Part shown: positions 47,026-58,111 of the stretch, in pieces | How positions within the stretch are numbered: the first letter of the stretch is position 1 | Layout of the letters: each line of letters begins with the position of its first letter | Origin: Corallium rubrum | Lineage: Eukaryota > Cnidaria > Anthozoa > Scleralcyonacea > Coralliidae | Assembly: GCA_964035015.1 (NCBI GenBank) | Contig: CAXIUP010000126.1 | Location: forward strand, 270,001-334,000 | DNA length: 64,000 bases | Direction of reading: 5' to 3' | The notes under the pieces: model-generated | Databases searched by the model: none | Seen by the model: only the letters and a program-made list of their open reading frames with translations | What the model was told of the DNA's origin: nothing | Translations under genes and position numbers: made by a program

Positions 47026-48020
47026 AAAATAACTAAACAAGGATAAGCCACCAACGTGACCGAAAGTCTGCTGATGAATAATGGCGCAGTCAGATAATTA
47101 CACCAGTGATTATGTGAGATTTAACCAAACAGAGCATACGTTGTACAATATCAAATGAAAATGACGTCAAATTAAAGTACTCTAAGTGAAAATGGATCTC
47201 AATCAGAGGGTGCGTATAGGACAACTGTTATTTTTAAATTTAAAAAGAAAGATTTTTGCAAAAATAAAAAAAGTTTTTGTTAGCATCGCGTCATTTTACA
47301 GGTAAATTTTAGTTTTCACGACTTCTTATAATCCTATTAATACGATAAATAAAAATAGATGTAAAATATACAGCTGCGTTGCATACATTCAATATCCTTT
47401 ATATAAAGTTCTAAAAACTTTCCAATTTTTGTTTATTATATTTTAAATACCATCTGACAGGTGCCAACGTAGATTCGACAATAAAAGTTTCCCCAAAAAT
47501 TCTTACCTACCATGGTCCAGTTGTTGTGGCAAATTTGGTTAGAGAAAAATTTAGCCCCAGAAATTTAATGAGAAATCGGCCGACCTCAACAGAAGTTCAG
47601 GAAACTATGGCGTCTCTCGAGCAAGAACGGTTGGGCTTCGTTGTTCGCAGTGGATGTACTGTTGCTTTTATCAAAGAGCTACCAACACACGTGGACCATA
47701 CTCTTCTCGCAAGACGAGATATCCGCCAGGGAGTACGGCAAATGCTTTTCCACCCAAAATATGGACATTTCGAACAGGCTTCGAGAGAGACTAATGGCAA
47801 ACGACGAAAACGCTGCACGAATCCTTGCTGCGGACTTAGAAGACAGTAACGGTGAAGAGTAATAAACATACCTGCACAGAATGTGCTGGCGGCATTGGAT
47901 GCTTTGTACTTTTTAGGTTGACATTGACAAATAACTAGAAACAACATTATCTTCATATATAAACGTTTTTGCACTCTTCATATAACTATACGGCTAACGT
48001 ATAAACTAAAAGGTATTGTA

Positions 48021-48265
48021 TATAATTAACGTGTGCATGGAACCATGCATGCATGCATAAGGCCTGCGCTAAACGTCGCACAATAGACGCTGTTTGTGAC
48101 AATTCGCCGCCATATTTTCAAGAAGTCGTTTTTCAGGCTCCATGAGTCCAAATAAAAACAATTATATTCGTGTGAAATTCGACGTTTAACTCGATGTCGC
48201 ATTATAATTCGAATTAAATTCGGCTGAATTAAATGTTAATTGTGCGACATTTAGCGCAGGCCTAA
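48021..48265 (-). repeat. Right inverted repeat of the 8.1-kb element
   Basis: Inverse of 40110-40334 up to about 48232. 48058-48265 alone is bounded by AGGCCTGCGCTAAACGTCGC and its inverse, so a separate 208-base foldback repeat of this family probably exists in the genome. Confidence 0.82.
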
Positions 48266-49310
48266 AAATGTAATTTATACATTATTAAGTTAGATAAACT
48301 ATGGCATCTCATCAGTAGTCATATATAATAATGCTCTTGCAAAGAACTGTGTCAATATGTACAAATCAGGAACAAAATACAAAATTAATAGCTAATTTAA
48401 GACGTATAACATTCAGAAAGATTGTTATGCTAAGAAACAAGATAGTATATATTGTATACTATATATACATGTTACTGAAAAGTTATATTATATGTTAAAG
48501 TTTCAATGTGTTTTTTTTATGATGTTATTAATTAATAACTAATCGGTTTGTGTTGGGTTTATGAAATATGAATAAACACATTTACATCATGGTTATACTC
48601 CAGTCTAATATTATAACCGCATGCACGTGCTGTTTCTCTTTTTGAAAATTGCTCCGACAAGTAAAAAAGACCAAATTCATACCGCTGACAAATTCAAATC
48701 GTCCGACGCATAGCCAATGGCCATATAGGCATATGTTAAAACTGTTCCTGATTAACACTGATTCAAGTGAAGACAGCAAAAACGCAGAAATACTAAATAC
48801 TTACATTAGATTTACATTTTCTTATTGTTCAAAATGTCATAAAACATATTTTGTATCTCTTAAGTTCTATCATTGACTTGTAGAAATGAATCAGTGCTGT
48901 ACCTGAAATGTTCGGCATGCATATTATACACCTTGACACTTGACAATAATGTGTGATTAGGAAATGTCAAACTTGACTCCTAGTAGAAATGACGAGTAGA
49001 ACAATACGAGGGTGGCCGCGCTTGTTTAATAGACTTTCTGTAACAGAGGTCGTCATAACGACCCAGTGTACTCACCCAGTGTTTAGTAAATCTGCAGCAA
49101 TACGGTATACACAAGGTTTACAATTAATATAGTGGCAATTTACCTGAACACATTGGGTCGCGATTGCGCTTACTGCATGCCCAATATATATGAACATGAG
49201 TTAGTATCAATACTTCACTTGTAAATTTACTCGCGCTGTGTAGTCTTTTTTGACAAAATTTAGACGTAACTTGTATTCTTATACAACAGTATAAGGAAAA
49301 TTGCAGCGCA
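48266..49310. other. Non-coding sequence right of the 8.1-kb element
   Basis: No gene recognised; AT-rich. Confidence 0.4.
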
Positions 49311-49324
49311 TTAGAAATGAAACA

Positions 49325-49640
49325 TGATCCCTACTCTGGCCAACTGGCGCTCTGGCCAAACTGGCACTCTGGCGCTCTGGCAGCAACAGACAAATATATG
49401 TTACTCTGGCCAAACTGGCACTCTTGCCGCTCTGGCAGAAACAGACAAATACATGTTACTCTGGCCAAACTGGCACTCTGGCTGCTCTGGCAGAAACAGA
49501 CAAATATATAATGTTACTCTGGCCAAACTGGCACTCTTGCCGCTCTGGCAGAAACAGACAAATATGTTACTCTGGCCAAACTGGCCACTCTGGCAGAAAC
49601 GAAGAAATATATGTTGCTCTGGCCGCTCTGAATCAAAATC
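49325..49640 (+). repeat. Tandem repeat of ~62-70 bases, about five units
   Basis: Units contain TTACTCTGGCCAAACTGGCA, then CTCTGGC...GCAGAAACAGACAAATA. Lengths vary by small internal deletions. The Trp/Ser-rich frames across it are by-products. Confidence 0.85.
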
Positions 49641-49659
49641 ATAGCGACGTTCGTTGCTA

Positions 49660-50420
49660 ACTTCCGTGATGTCATGTGTTACGTGTATCTCGCATGTTCT
49701 TAACTACGCTCCTCTTTATAACCATCTATGGCTTGTCTTATAATGCACAGCAAAACGTGTTTTACATCTTCTAGATTATCCGAGAAGGCGAGAATAAACA
49801 GTGATGTTTAGTCTCGTGTGTTTTTAGTGATTAATTTATTTCAGCAAACAGAATTGCACAATCAGTCATTTAGTCATACGCCACATGTTTGCGCGCATTT
49901 GATTATTTCTGTAGACTTTAGTTCATGCAATTTGCATGCTACAAATAAATGAATTACGGAAATTATAACTAGTTTTAAATGAATATTACCTTTTGGTTGC
50001 TGCGCAATTTACCAACAATATCACCATTCACCAACGACTCACCCTTCATAACTTTATTTATCAATTTTGAATGATGTACAATGTGTATGGTTTAAAACAA
50101 CGCGCCTTGCTATAATTCCCCCTGTTTGAAATTGAAAACCTGACTCGTGCTCAGTGTTCATCGTATCGCACGTGTGTTGGCCAATCAGCTATCAAGCGGT
50201 GTCCCTTAGAAGCGCCGCTTGCTTTTGCTCTATATTCGTCCAATTGGAGGCTCCCGAACCTAAATTAGCGCATGCGCAATCGTTGATTTTAAGCTCTGAA
50301 GGCAAGCGGTGCTTGCCTTGGTTAATAATCAAGAAATAATTAGAACTCTTAAGCAGGGTGTATCAAGATAAGTCTTCTTAATCCACTTGACTCTTTCTAG
50401 ACAAAACATCTAGAACAATT
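49660..50420. other. Non-coding sequence
   Basis: No gene supported. A 61-codon frame at 50154 has no recognisable features. Confidence 0.4.
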
Positions 50421-50423
50421 ACG

Positions 50424-50693
50424 CTAACACTAACACCAACACCAACACCAACACCAACACCAACACCAACACCAACACCAACACCAACACCAACACCAAC
50501 ACCAACACCAACACCAACACCAACACCAACACCAACACCAACACCAACACCAACACCAACACCAACACCAACACCAACACCAACACCAACACCAACACCA
50601 ACACCAACACCAACACCAACACCAACACCAACACCAACACCAACACCAACACCAACACCAACACCAACACCAACACTAACACTAACACTAACA
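50424..50693. repeat. (ACCAAC)n hexamer microsatellite
   Basis: About 43 near-perfect CAACAC/ACCAAC units with CTAACA variants at both edges. The Val-Gly and Val-Leu minus-strand frames here are artefacts. Confidence 0.97.
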
Positions 50694-51097
50694 CATGAGT
50701 TACACATGCTAAATGTACACGTGCCAATAACATGAATATTGTCCTTCCGAATATTAGAACTGAACCCGGAAAGAAATCTTTTGCATACCAAGGGGCAATT
50801 CTTTCTAATAAGTTACCTAATGATTTGAAGACAGAACAATAACTTTTAAGATTTAAGTCTAGCTGCAAAGGTTTTAACTTTGACTTTTAACTTGTACATA
50901 TCTTTCATATTTTATAGACCTTATACTATTTTTAGGTAATTATCATAGGTTAATGTAACAATATTAAAATAGTTTTAGTTTTGTGGACAGAGACATCGAC
51001 AGGTCCTTGGTTGATACCAGCAATTGATGTTGTGGAAATAAGTTTTTAACCTGTGTAAATATGATATTATTATTATTATTGTTATTATTATTATGTG
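50694..51097 (+). mobile_element. LINE 3'-end fragment
   Basis: The frame reads VLPNIRTEPGKKSFAYQGAI, then LSNKLPNDLK and LLRFKSSCKGF after a stop, matching the C-terminus of jockey/CR1-type RT proteins (the SF-Y-GA and LPNDLK words). It ends in an ATT-rich tail at 51064-51095. Immediately follows the hexamer tract. Confidence 0.6.
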
Positions 51098-51121
51098 TCA
51101 ATTAATGCAATTATGTTTTAG

Positions 51122-51640
51122 GTTGTCAAAATAGCCCTGCATACAAGTCGAAGTTTTGTGAAGGTCACAAAGACTTGATGTCCCCATTTCAAGATGACTC
51201 TTTGGAGATGGAAGAAGGCACCTCAACCGTTGTTAGCAATGGCATTGACAACTGTTCTGGTGACATTTTCCCTGTTAGAGTGTTTGAGGAGAGAGTTACT
51301 AGGTCAGGAAGTTTTTATGTGGTATTTATATGGTGCGATGTTTGTTCTGTGCATTACTATTTGTGGGAGACTATTACATGTATATAGCTGTTTGCATGAA
51401 TCACATTAGACAGCGCTGCATGATGGTTATTGACCAATTTATTTTCCGTTTTTGGTGTAGGTGTTGTGGTCAAGTGGGTTAAAGAGTTGGGTCAAAGGTG
51501 TTAATTTACCGAGAAGGTGCAAGAGTTGTTTTGCAAGGGGAAGGAATTTGAACATGTGAGCGTTGATTTGACTGAGTATGGTCAAAAGCAGTGTGAGCTA
51601 CGCGTACTCGATATGGCCAGTAAAGATGTTGAAGGAACAG
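51122..51640 (+). pseudogene. CxC-type transposon exon(s), probably KDZ-related
   Basis: An acceptor at 51120 opens a frame reading CQNSPAYKSKFCEGHKDL, then DDSLEMEEGTSTVVSNGIDN. A GC..tP..KS+FC..H motif is frequent in Cys-rich regions attached to KDZ-type transposases. Coding quality falls after about 51300. Partial; the owner element is not defined. Confidence 0.4.
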
Positions 51641-52019
51641 TGATTCCAAAAAGGTTGGGGTATAATGTTTAACATATTATACACTGTATAAATCATTGTG
51701 CTGTGCAGTGGCAGCTTTAGAATATAACGGCCGTATCCCATTGTGTGTCGTAAAGGGCGACTAAAAGAGGTTAGTGCCAACAAGGGCTTACAACTGTATA
51801 AAACCTGCCACCAAAATGACATGCATTTTTTTTGTGAAATAGTAATATGCGTTGAGTTGAAATCACTGTGAACCACAGAGTTTTTACTCGGACAACCTGT
51901 GGTAGCGCGAGTCTAGGTTTGTCCGTCTATGGTTTGTTGATTCATATTCCCATGTTTAGAACTTAGTTCTCCACCGCGATATTGGCCAATTACCTTCGCG
52001 GAATGTAGGCACGAGAAAC

Positions 52020-54196
52020 GGGTGACGATTTTCCATGGGCAGAGAGGGAGGCTGAGTCAGCGATACAACAGCGGTGTCACCCAAGAATGTCGATGAATAC
52101 TAAATCGCATATTCCAGGAGGCGTGTAAGATTACCCGATTATCCTGTAAAACAATTCCTGCTGTGTTCCTGAGCAATACCATGGCAGAAAAGGAAATAAA
52201 ATATCTTACAGAATACAGATATCTTTGATAAAATAATGTTCGATTTACTGGTGGTTATTTATGGCAACGTACGACTATTAGGAAATCAACATAGTATTAG
52301 GAAATCAAATAATCAATACTAATCCCCTCGTGTTCGTGTGGTTCGTGAAGTGGGCCTCGCGACGCGAGGGTACTAATCTCGATGGAGTGGGCAGTAAGTC
52401 CGGTTGGGGATTGTACCCATGTTGGCGGTTTGGAGTATCCATTTGTGTATATATATATATATATATATATATTTATTTATATGTAATGATCAACGGAGAC
52501 CATGTTGGGGATCCGTGGGGTGATGGTGGCTAAAAGGGTTCTGGCCTATTGCTGTTCGGCCTGTTCCCTTCGTTCGTTCGCTTGTTTCTTTCTCTTGTCT
52601 TTCCCTTGAATATGTCTCAACATTTCTAGCTATCCTATAAACATTTTTTCTTCGAACTTTTGTAGTTTTGTACTCAAACTTGAACGAAAATGATGTTGTT
52701 GACGTAAAAGACTACACTGAAAAAGGAGAACCACAGTTCTTAAATTACATCAGAGTTTATAGTCGAAGAAACGAAAAGAGCGACTCGTAATTTCAAGGCT
52801 AAACACGGTGTCGGGAACTACATCAGCGGAGAGAGGACCAGCGAAGAGAGAGGCTAGAAATTATGCCAGAAAACACAGCAAAAAGAATAGCACAAGAGAA
52901 AGAGAGACTGTGAAGAGAGAAACTTTAATTCGTGACTGAGAGATGGTATGAAGGTACAGAGATATTTTTTAAAACATTTATTTATTAATAACAAAAGAAA
53001 ACGTATTTAAACAATATATCTCTGTGTAGGAATTGTTGGTGGCATACATATGTACTGTACAATCATGTATTTGACATTTTCATACATTCACTGTACTGCA
53101 CAGTATGCATTATGATTTATTATAAATTCATCAATTGGAGTAATGCCTGGCTATTCTTCCCTGGAATGTCAGGCATAATTTGCAAACTTTTTATGCCTGG
53201 GAGTGGGGCGTTTATCTACAGTACTGTTCGAGATACTGTTTACCTAAAGCTGAAAAAAATCTGGTTGCTAATTTAGTCAAAATATTGGGTTGTCAAAATA
53301 TTGTATTTTGTGCAAAAAGACCATATAATTTGTACTGGAATGCTACAATGGGAGGTACGGGACTCCCATATATTGACTATATAGGCCTATAGGGATGTGC
53401 CACTGGAAAGGGAATGGTTTTCATTATCACAGTTTTGATTTGGTGCAAGGTCTGTTCTTATATGCTGGCAGTCATTTACTCCTTTCTTTCAGTTTGGAAC
53501 AGGGTACCATTTTTAGCCATTGTGTGTGAAGCCAATTTCTGTCTGGAGTAACCAACATAATTTAAGGGTTCATAATTTGAGGTGCCCCTGGGATTGAAGG
53601 CAGAGTGCATTAATAATAATAAACAACGAACACGAGGGGGTTTGCATTAATGTATTTCTAGTAGTATTAGGAAATCAAATAATCAATACTAATAGTATTA
53701 GGAAATCAACGGGAACTAAGACCCAACGGTACAACTTTAGAATACCCGTCCAGTTTAGTAAGTTTACTATTTACATATATATTAAGGGTCAAATTGCGGA
53801 AAGTTCATCATATACAATTGCTTCGTTCTATTTTAAAACCAACTTTAATTTGATAACAATCAACAAGTACACAATATAAACCTTCGACATTATATTTAAA
53901 GAGATTTTGGAGCAACCTCATGCTTTGTATTGTATTGTCATATTATTCATTGTATTGTATTTCTGGCCTTTAAATGCCGTTTCAAAAGTGGATGGGTATG
54001 CTAAAGTTATTCCGCTTCGAAGATGATGTAATATGTATAAACCACTGAAAACTCTGTCTCTATGAACAAGCTCGGGAGTTTAGCCTGGCCATCTGGCAAG
54101 TAGCGCCGAAAATACGATCAACATTCTTGAGTGAAACCGCTGTTGTATCGCAGACGCAGCCAGCCTCCCTCTCCGCCCATGGAAAATCGTCACCCA
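52020..54196. mobile_element. Inverted-repeat element of ~2.2 kb, with nested insert
   Basis: 52020-52096 (GGGTGACGATTTTCCATGGG, AGAGAGGGAGGCTGAGTCAG, CGATACAACAGCGGTGTCAC) is mirrored by 54122-54196. No transposase was found inside, so probably non-autonomous. Contains the inner element 52324-53640 and TTAGGAAATCAA direct repeats. Confidence 0.72.
52324..53641. mobile_element. Inner element flanked by CCCCTCGTGTTCG inverted ends
   Basis: Starts CCCCTCGTGTTCG (52324) and ends CGAACACGAGGGG (about 53628-53640). The word AGTATTAGGAAATCAAATAA occurs on both outer sides (52294 and 53669 regions), but part of it is repeated locally, so a target duplication cannot be sized. Contains a TA microsatellite at 52447-52472 and no clear coding. 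Confidence 0.5.
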
Positions 54197-54334
54197 CGAT
54201 CATTATGCAAGAGTACGTCACAAAATTGTCATTTGCATATTATATAAACTGAAATATCTCGACAACGAAGCAAGGAAACGAAAAACTACAAAAGATGTTA
54301 CTCTGTCATTTTAAGTGTTCTGTATTTAAGTGTT

Positions 54335-55116
54335 CTACAAAAGTCCGGTAGAGTGGTAAATGTAAGGGGAGATCTTCCACCCGAAAGGCAATGTATTATA
54401 TGTAAAAAACCAGCCACCCCACTGGATACCAAAGTACGTTCTGCTATCATCGCTTAGCAGGATGTGATCGTATCCGGATTTATCATCTAGCACTGTTTGA
54501 TAACTACCCTTTGCGACATAACGAGGGATATCTTTCAAGCTATCAAGGGTAAAGGGTTGGTCTTGCATCCAAAGGTTCAGGTACTGGGCGTCATGACACA
54601 AGCGGGGCTTGGTTGGTTCTACCGTGAGTGGCAAGACAAGGTACGGGGGTTGCACGACACCAACTCTGCCGACTAAAGATATGGCACCGGTCTTCAATCG
54701 GCCCACTAGAGTTTCCTTATGAACTCCCCAAATGACTTGCACGACACATTGTTCTTGAAAAGCCTAGGCGGGGGGCGATCTGAGTCGTAGTTGTTCCCCT
54801 TAAACGAGCCAGTAAAGTGTTGAAAAAACGGCACAACAGACACCTTATTCCTAATCCAGCCAAGTATCGTATTGTGCCGTTCCGAGGGATTCCGTGATGC
54901 AATCTCGTCCCAGTAGCCAACATTATTATGCAGCTCTCCCGCGCAAAACTGGCTCGGATCCCGAAACATTAAATTTTCAATGTCACCAATGGTTTCCCCA
55001 GATACTACTTGGCGCATTACCCATTCCAAATTACCGTTTGCTGTCATCCCTCCGCTGAGAGTGACGGGGTTTCCATGCACATCTACCCACTTTAGGTCAT
55101 TGCGAACTATTTCCAT
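54335..55116 (-). pseudogene. Retroelement reverse transcriptase, N-terminal half (truncated)
   Basis: 55116-54706 encodes a pre-RT region (GYWDEIASRNPSERHNTILG, GNNYDSDRPPPRLFKNNV). A frame change near 54710 leads to RT motifs KPRLCHDAQYLNLWM, TVLDDKSGYDHILLS (catalytic D) and YNTLPFGWKISPYIYH. This belongs to the gypsy/DIRS-type RT group with CHDARxLN signatures found in marine invertebrates. It stops at 54335, before the second catalytic motif, so it is 3'-truncated. Downstream of the gag-like gene on the same strand. Confidence 0.75.
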
Positions 55117-55446
55117 GGAAATTTGTGTGTCAAATTGTATGTCAACTTCCCAAGGCCAAATTATACATTCCTATAACACAGAAGAATATGGCGGTGAGGG
55201 AAAACAAGAAACCCCGACAAGCCAAGCAGAGAGATAACAGCTCTGACCCAGTATGACTGGGAGGGTTGATTTAGGTACCCATTTTTCGGAGCCATTAAAA
55301 CTCTGGACTATATTTATTGGAACGAGCAGAGAAATTTATGATTAACCACAGTTTACGCACGAGGACACTAAGTATAGACTTTATTGACTATTTCGGGAAT
55401 CTCTAACATTTGTAAAGAGATTCAACTTGTACTTATAAGTTATTTA

Positions 55447-55949
55447 TTTATCAGCCTTATCCTTTCCTTTGAGATCGCTTTTCATTTTGTTACAATTTGC
55501 TTTGAAATGCCCCGGTTTACGACAATAAAAGCAGTGGAAAGTAGACGGTGACAAGCGCCAAGCCCTCGAAGTGCTAGCACCCATCGCTCCGGACCGCTCG
55601 ACATGATTCATCTGACGGTAACTCTTCTCCACCTTGGTCACTATTTCATAAACTTTCTCGTGGGTCTTATCACCGAGAAGGCGGAGAAGTAAAGTGCGGA
55701 AGTGTGCGGTTGGTAGATGAACTTTCTCCCGAGCGGTCTGGTACACCAGACGGTAGTAGGCGTGTTTTTCACTCTTGTTATCATGTGAACAGTGCTCAAG
55801 AGCTTCAACCATTTCTAACGCTTCATAGTTCTTGAACTCTGACAACGGCCTGGAAGCATAGGCCATAAATTTTGTTAGATGATTCTCAACTGAGGCTTTT
55901 GTGAATGACACAAACATGTTTTGAAGCTCCTGGAAGTCTCCTCTCAATT
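55447..55949 (-). CDS. Retroelement gag-like protein with CCHC zinc knuckle
   Basis: About 165 residues, helical and Lys/His-rich, ending in a CCHC knuckle CFYCRKPGHFKANC and a Lys-rich tail (SDLKGKDKADK). Preceded by a splice-like acceptor at 55950. The first coding exon may be 57310-57170; the phase with that exon does not fit without one base change. Belongs to the same element as the RT at 54335-55116. Confidence 0.75.
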
Positions 55950-56209
55950 CTATGTCAAAAGAATAAAGAGGAGACGGTGTTTATAATCCTATCGATGCAA
56001 GAAAGACAAGAACAACCCCGTTTGACACCCCATGACAAAGAGTTTGGCGTGCATAAAATAAAGACAACATAACTATTCTCGTTAGCGTCATGACACGCGG
56101 AATAAACAGTTGTATTTACTGTGCCATCCCCGCCACGACTCAATACGCTTAGAGTCATGATAGGGTCCAATATACAAGAATAAAACTCGCGTGCGATCGA
56201 TAAATATTT

Positions 56210-57130
56210 GACCATCTCCCAAAGGATGGGAAGAGAAAACACACCCGTGCACAATAACATTCAAACATTATCTGAAGTCATCCAACGAACTATCTCGTCG
56301 AAGGATTCATTCTGCAGATAAACCCGGTGAGAAAAACTCACCCGTGACCAATAGCATGTAACCAAACATTATTCAAAATTATCCAACGAACCATCCGGTC
56401 GAAGGATTCATTCGGCAGATTAACCCGGTGAGAAAACTCACCCGCGACCAATAGCATGTAATTAAACATGATTCGAAATCATCCAACGAACCATTCGGTG
56501 AGAAAACTCACCCGTGCACAATAGCATTGAAACGTTATCTGAAGTCATCCAACAAACCATCCCGTCGAAGGATTCATTCTACAGATAAACCTGGTGAGAA
56601 GACTCACCCGTGCACAATAGCATGTAATTAAACATATTATCTGAAGTCATCCCACGAAGCATCCCGTCGAAGGATTCATTCTACAGATAAACCCGGTGAG
56701 AAAACTCACCCGTGCACAATAGCATGTAATTAAACATATTATCTGAAGTCATCCAACGAACCATCCCATCGAAGGATTCATTCTACAGATAAACCCGGTG
56801 AGAAAACTCACCCGTGCACAATAGCATGTAATTAAACATATTATCTGAAGTCATCCAACGAACCATCCCGTCGAAGGATTCATTCTACAGATAAAACCAG
56901 TGAGAAAACTCACCCGTGCACCATAACATTCAACCATTATCCGAAGTCATCCAACGAACCATCCCATCGAAGGATTCATTCCACAGATAAAACGGGTTAA
57001 AAAAAAATCACCCATGCATGGCCGTACACAATAGCATGTAATTAAACATTATCTGAAGTCATCCAACGAACCATCTCGTCGAAGGAATTCATTCCACAAA
57101 TAAACCCGGTGAAAGAAATTCACCTGGTAA
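56210..57130 (+). repeat. ~100-base tandem satellite, about nine units
   Basis: Each unit reads AACCCGGTGAGAAAACTCAC, CCGTGCACAATAGCATGTAA, TTAAACATATTATCTGAAGT, CATCCAACGAACCATCCCGT, CGAAGGATTCATTCTACAGAT in order. Typical spacing is 101-103 bases (e.g. 56692 to 56794). It lies wholly between the two gag exons. Outer units are more diverged. Confidence 0.92.
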
Positions 57131-57169
57131 ACGTACAAGAGAATACCAAACTAACATGGCAATAGTTAC

Positions 57170-57310
57170 CTCGAGTTCCCCATCTTGTTGTTGAACTGGT
57201 GGAGCTTGGTCCGGTAGAATTTCTGGGTCTTGTGGAGCCACCGGTGGAGCTATCACAGCTTCTGGTTGTACAGGAGGAGCCGGATCTTCCGGAAACTGAA
57301 CATCTGCCAT
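57170..57310 (-). CDS. Pro-rich first exon of the gag-like gene (probable)
   Basis: ATG at 57310, then a Pro/Ala/Val/Gln-rich 47-codon stretch (MADVQFPEDPAPPVQPEAV, APPVQQQDGELE) ending at a GTAACT donor. A typical gag leader composition. The putative intron to 55949 contains the ~100-base satellite. Confidence 0.5.
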
Positions 57311-57419
57311 TCGTTAGATTCGCGCGGGTCGTACGTTTAATAGAACAGTTCTTCTGACCACTGTTCCGCTGGAGAACTGAGCAAGAAGGGAGTGTTCTAC
57401 GCTGATCCCATGTTTTATA

Positions 57420-58076
57420 GTCATTTCATAACGTCATCCACATGCATATGCATAACTAACCATAAATGGGCTATTATTGTACCTTATTTCATATTTGCAT
57501 ATCATTATGAGTATTATGAATAGTAGCCTGGGTGCAGACTGAGATATATCATATGTAAGTGTTGAGTATTTTATTGCCCTCGCCCCTCTAGCTCAGGGGC
57601 GGATTTAGACTACGTCAACTAAGTCGCGCGACGAAGTGAAAATTTGACGTGAATATATAATTTTTGTTTGTTTGCACGTTGTCAAAAATTTACAAATCAA
57701 ATCCTGCAAATTAAAAATAATTATCTAGTAGGAAGGAGTATGTTCTATTCTTAAAATGCCTCTCTACAAAGGCTTCAGTTCAGGCCAGAAAAATTTCCCC
57801 GTTGGCGTTTTTCCGTTTTCTTTACGCGCGAGGCCTAATTCTGTAGCTACGACTGATTTCGAGGGAAGCAGTGGGATGCACGGGACATAATGGGAGAATC
57901 AAGGATTGGGTTCACAGTCATTTCCAGGCTGCAACTGCGATGCAGGCTCTCGGCTTGATGAATTTGACGAAGTCGTCAAATCTTGACAAAGTTGGTTGGT
58001 TTTTCAACGTTCCTGATTGGCTAATTTTGCTCTAATTACTCGGGCTACCTGAGTCTAGGTTTCGGCTCTGTTATTA

Positions 58077-58111
<35 letters not shown>

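Larger units (their letters stand above)
43937..47862 (+). pseudogene. DUF3987-like P-loop protein gene of the 8.1-kb element (decayed)
   Basis: Exon 1 runs from about 43937/43995 to 44652 with a frame change near 44145 (KALAVEASETHLDWG then NVAPVYFTSWLEIFAR) and another near 44518. It includes FTLCLAPPDAAKSPAN, resembling the degenerate P-loop GPPGsGKSpa of DUF3987 proteins, then VIIKDEC, GTLCRLYDGDSLFVTT and VALGGFVQ. Intron 44653-45741. Exon 45742-46232 (LVDLYPLMSAGQDGFDARF, matching the family's GLLSRF-like step) with a frame change near 46140 before QKDIIGK and donor GTTAGT. Intron to 47460. Last exon 47461-47862 (ILTYHGPVVVANLVREKF, end ARILAADLEDSNGEE) with a frame change between 47715 and 47755. 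Lies divergent to the transposase gene. DUF3987 proteins occur with primase/helicase modules of mobile elements; assignment here is from motif order by eye. Confidence 0.6.
40110..48265. mobile_element. ~8.1-kb DNA transposon with long inverted repeats, DDE-OTU-CXC and DUF3987-like genes
   Basis: Left repeat 40110-40334 and right repeat 48021-48232 are inverted copies (about 220 bases, ~90% by eye). Shared words include ATGGCGGCGAATTGTCACAA, ACAGCGTCTATTGTGCGACG and TTTAGCGCAGGCCTTATGCA. The right end also continues to 48265 with ATTGTGCGACATTTAGCGCAGGCCT, making that arm itself a foldback. The matching outer end is missing on the left. Two divergent genes lie inside: minus 43489-40391 and plus 43937-47862, with about 450 bases between. 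Both are broken. Target duplication not identified. LINE and PLE fragments are nested in introns of the plus gene. Confidence 0.82.

Noticed and set aside
50378-50868. Val-Gly and Val-Leu repeat frames on the minus strand
   Set aside because: Created by the ACCAAC hexamer tract.
56210-57130. CRISPR-like spacing of repeats
   Set aside because: Units are contiguous ~100-base tandem copies without unique spacers, in a eukaryotic genome.
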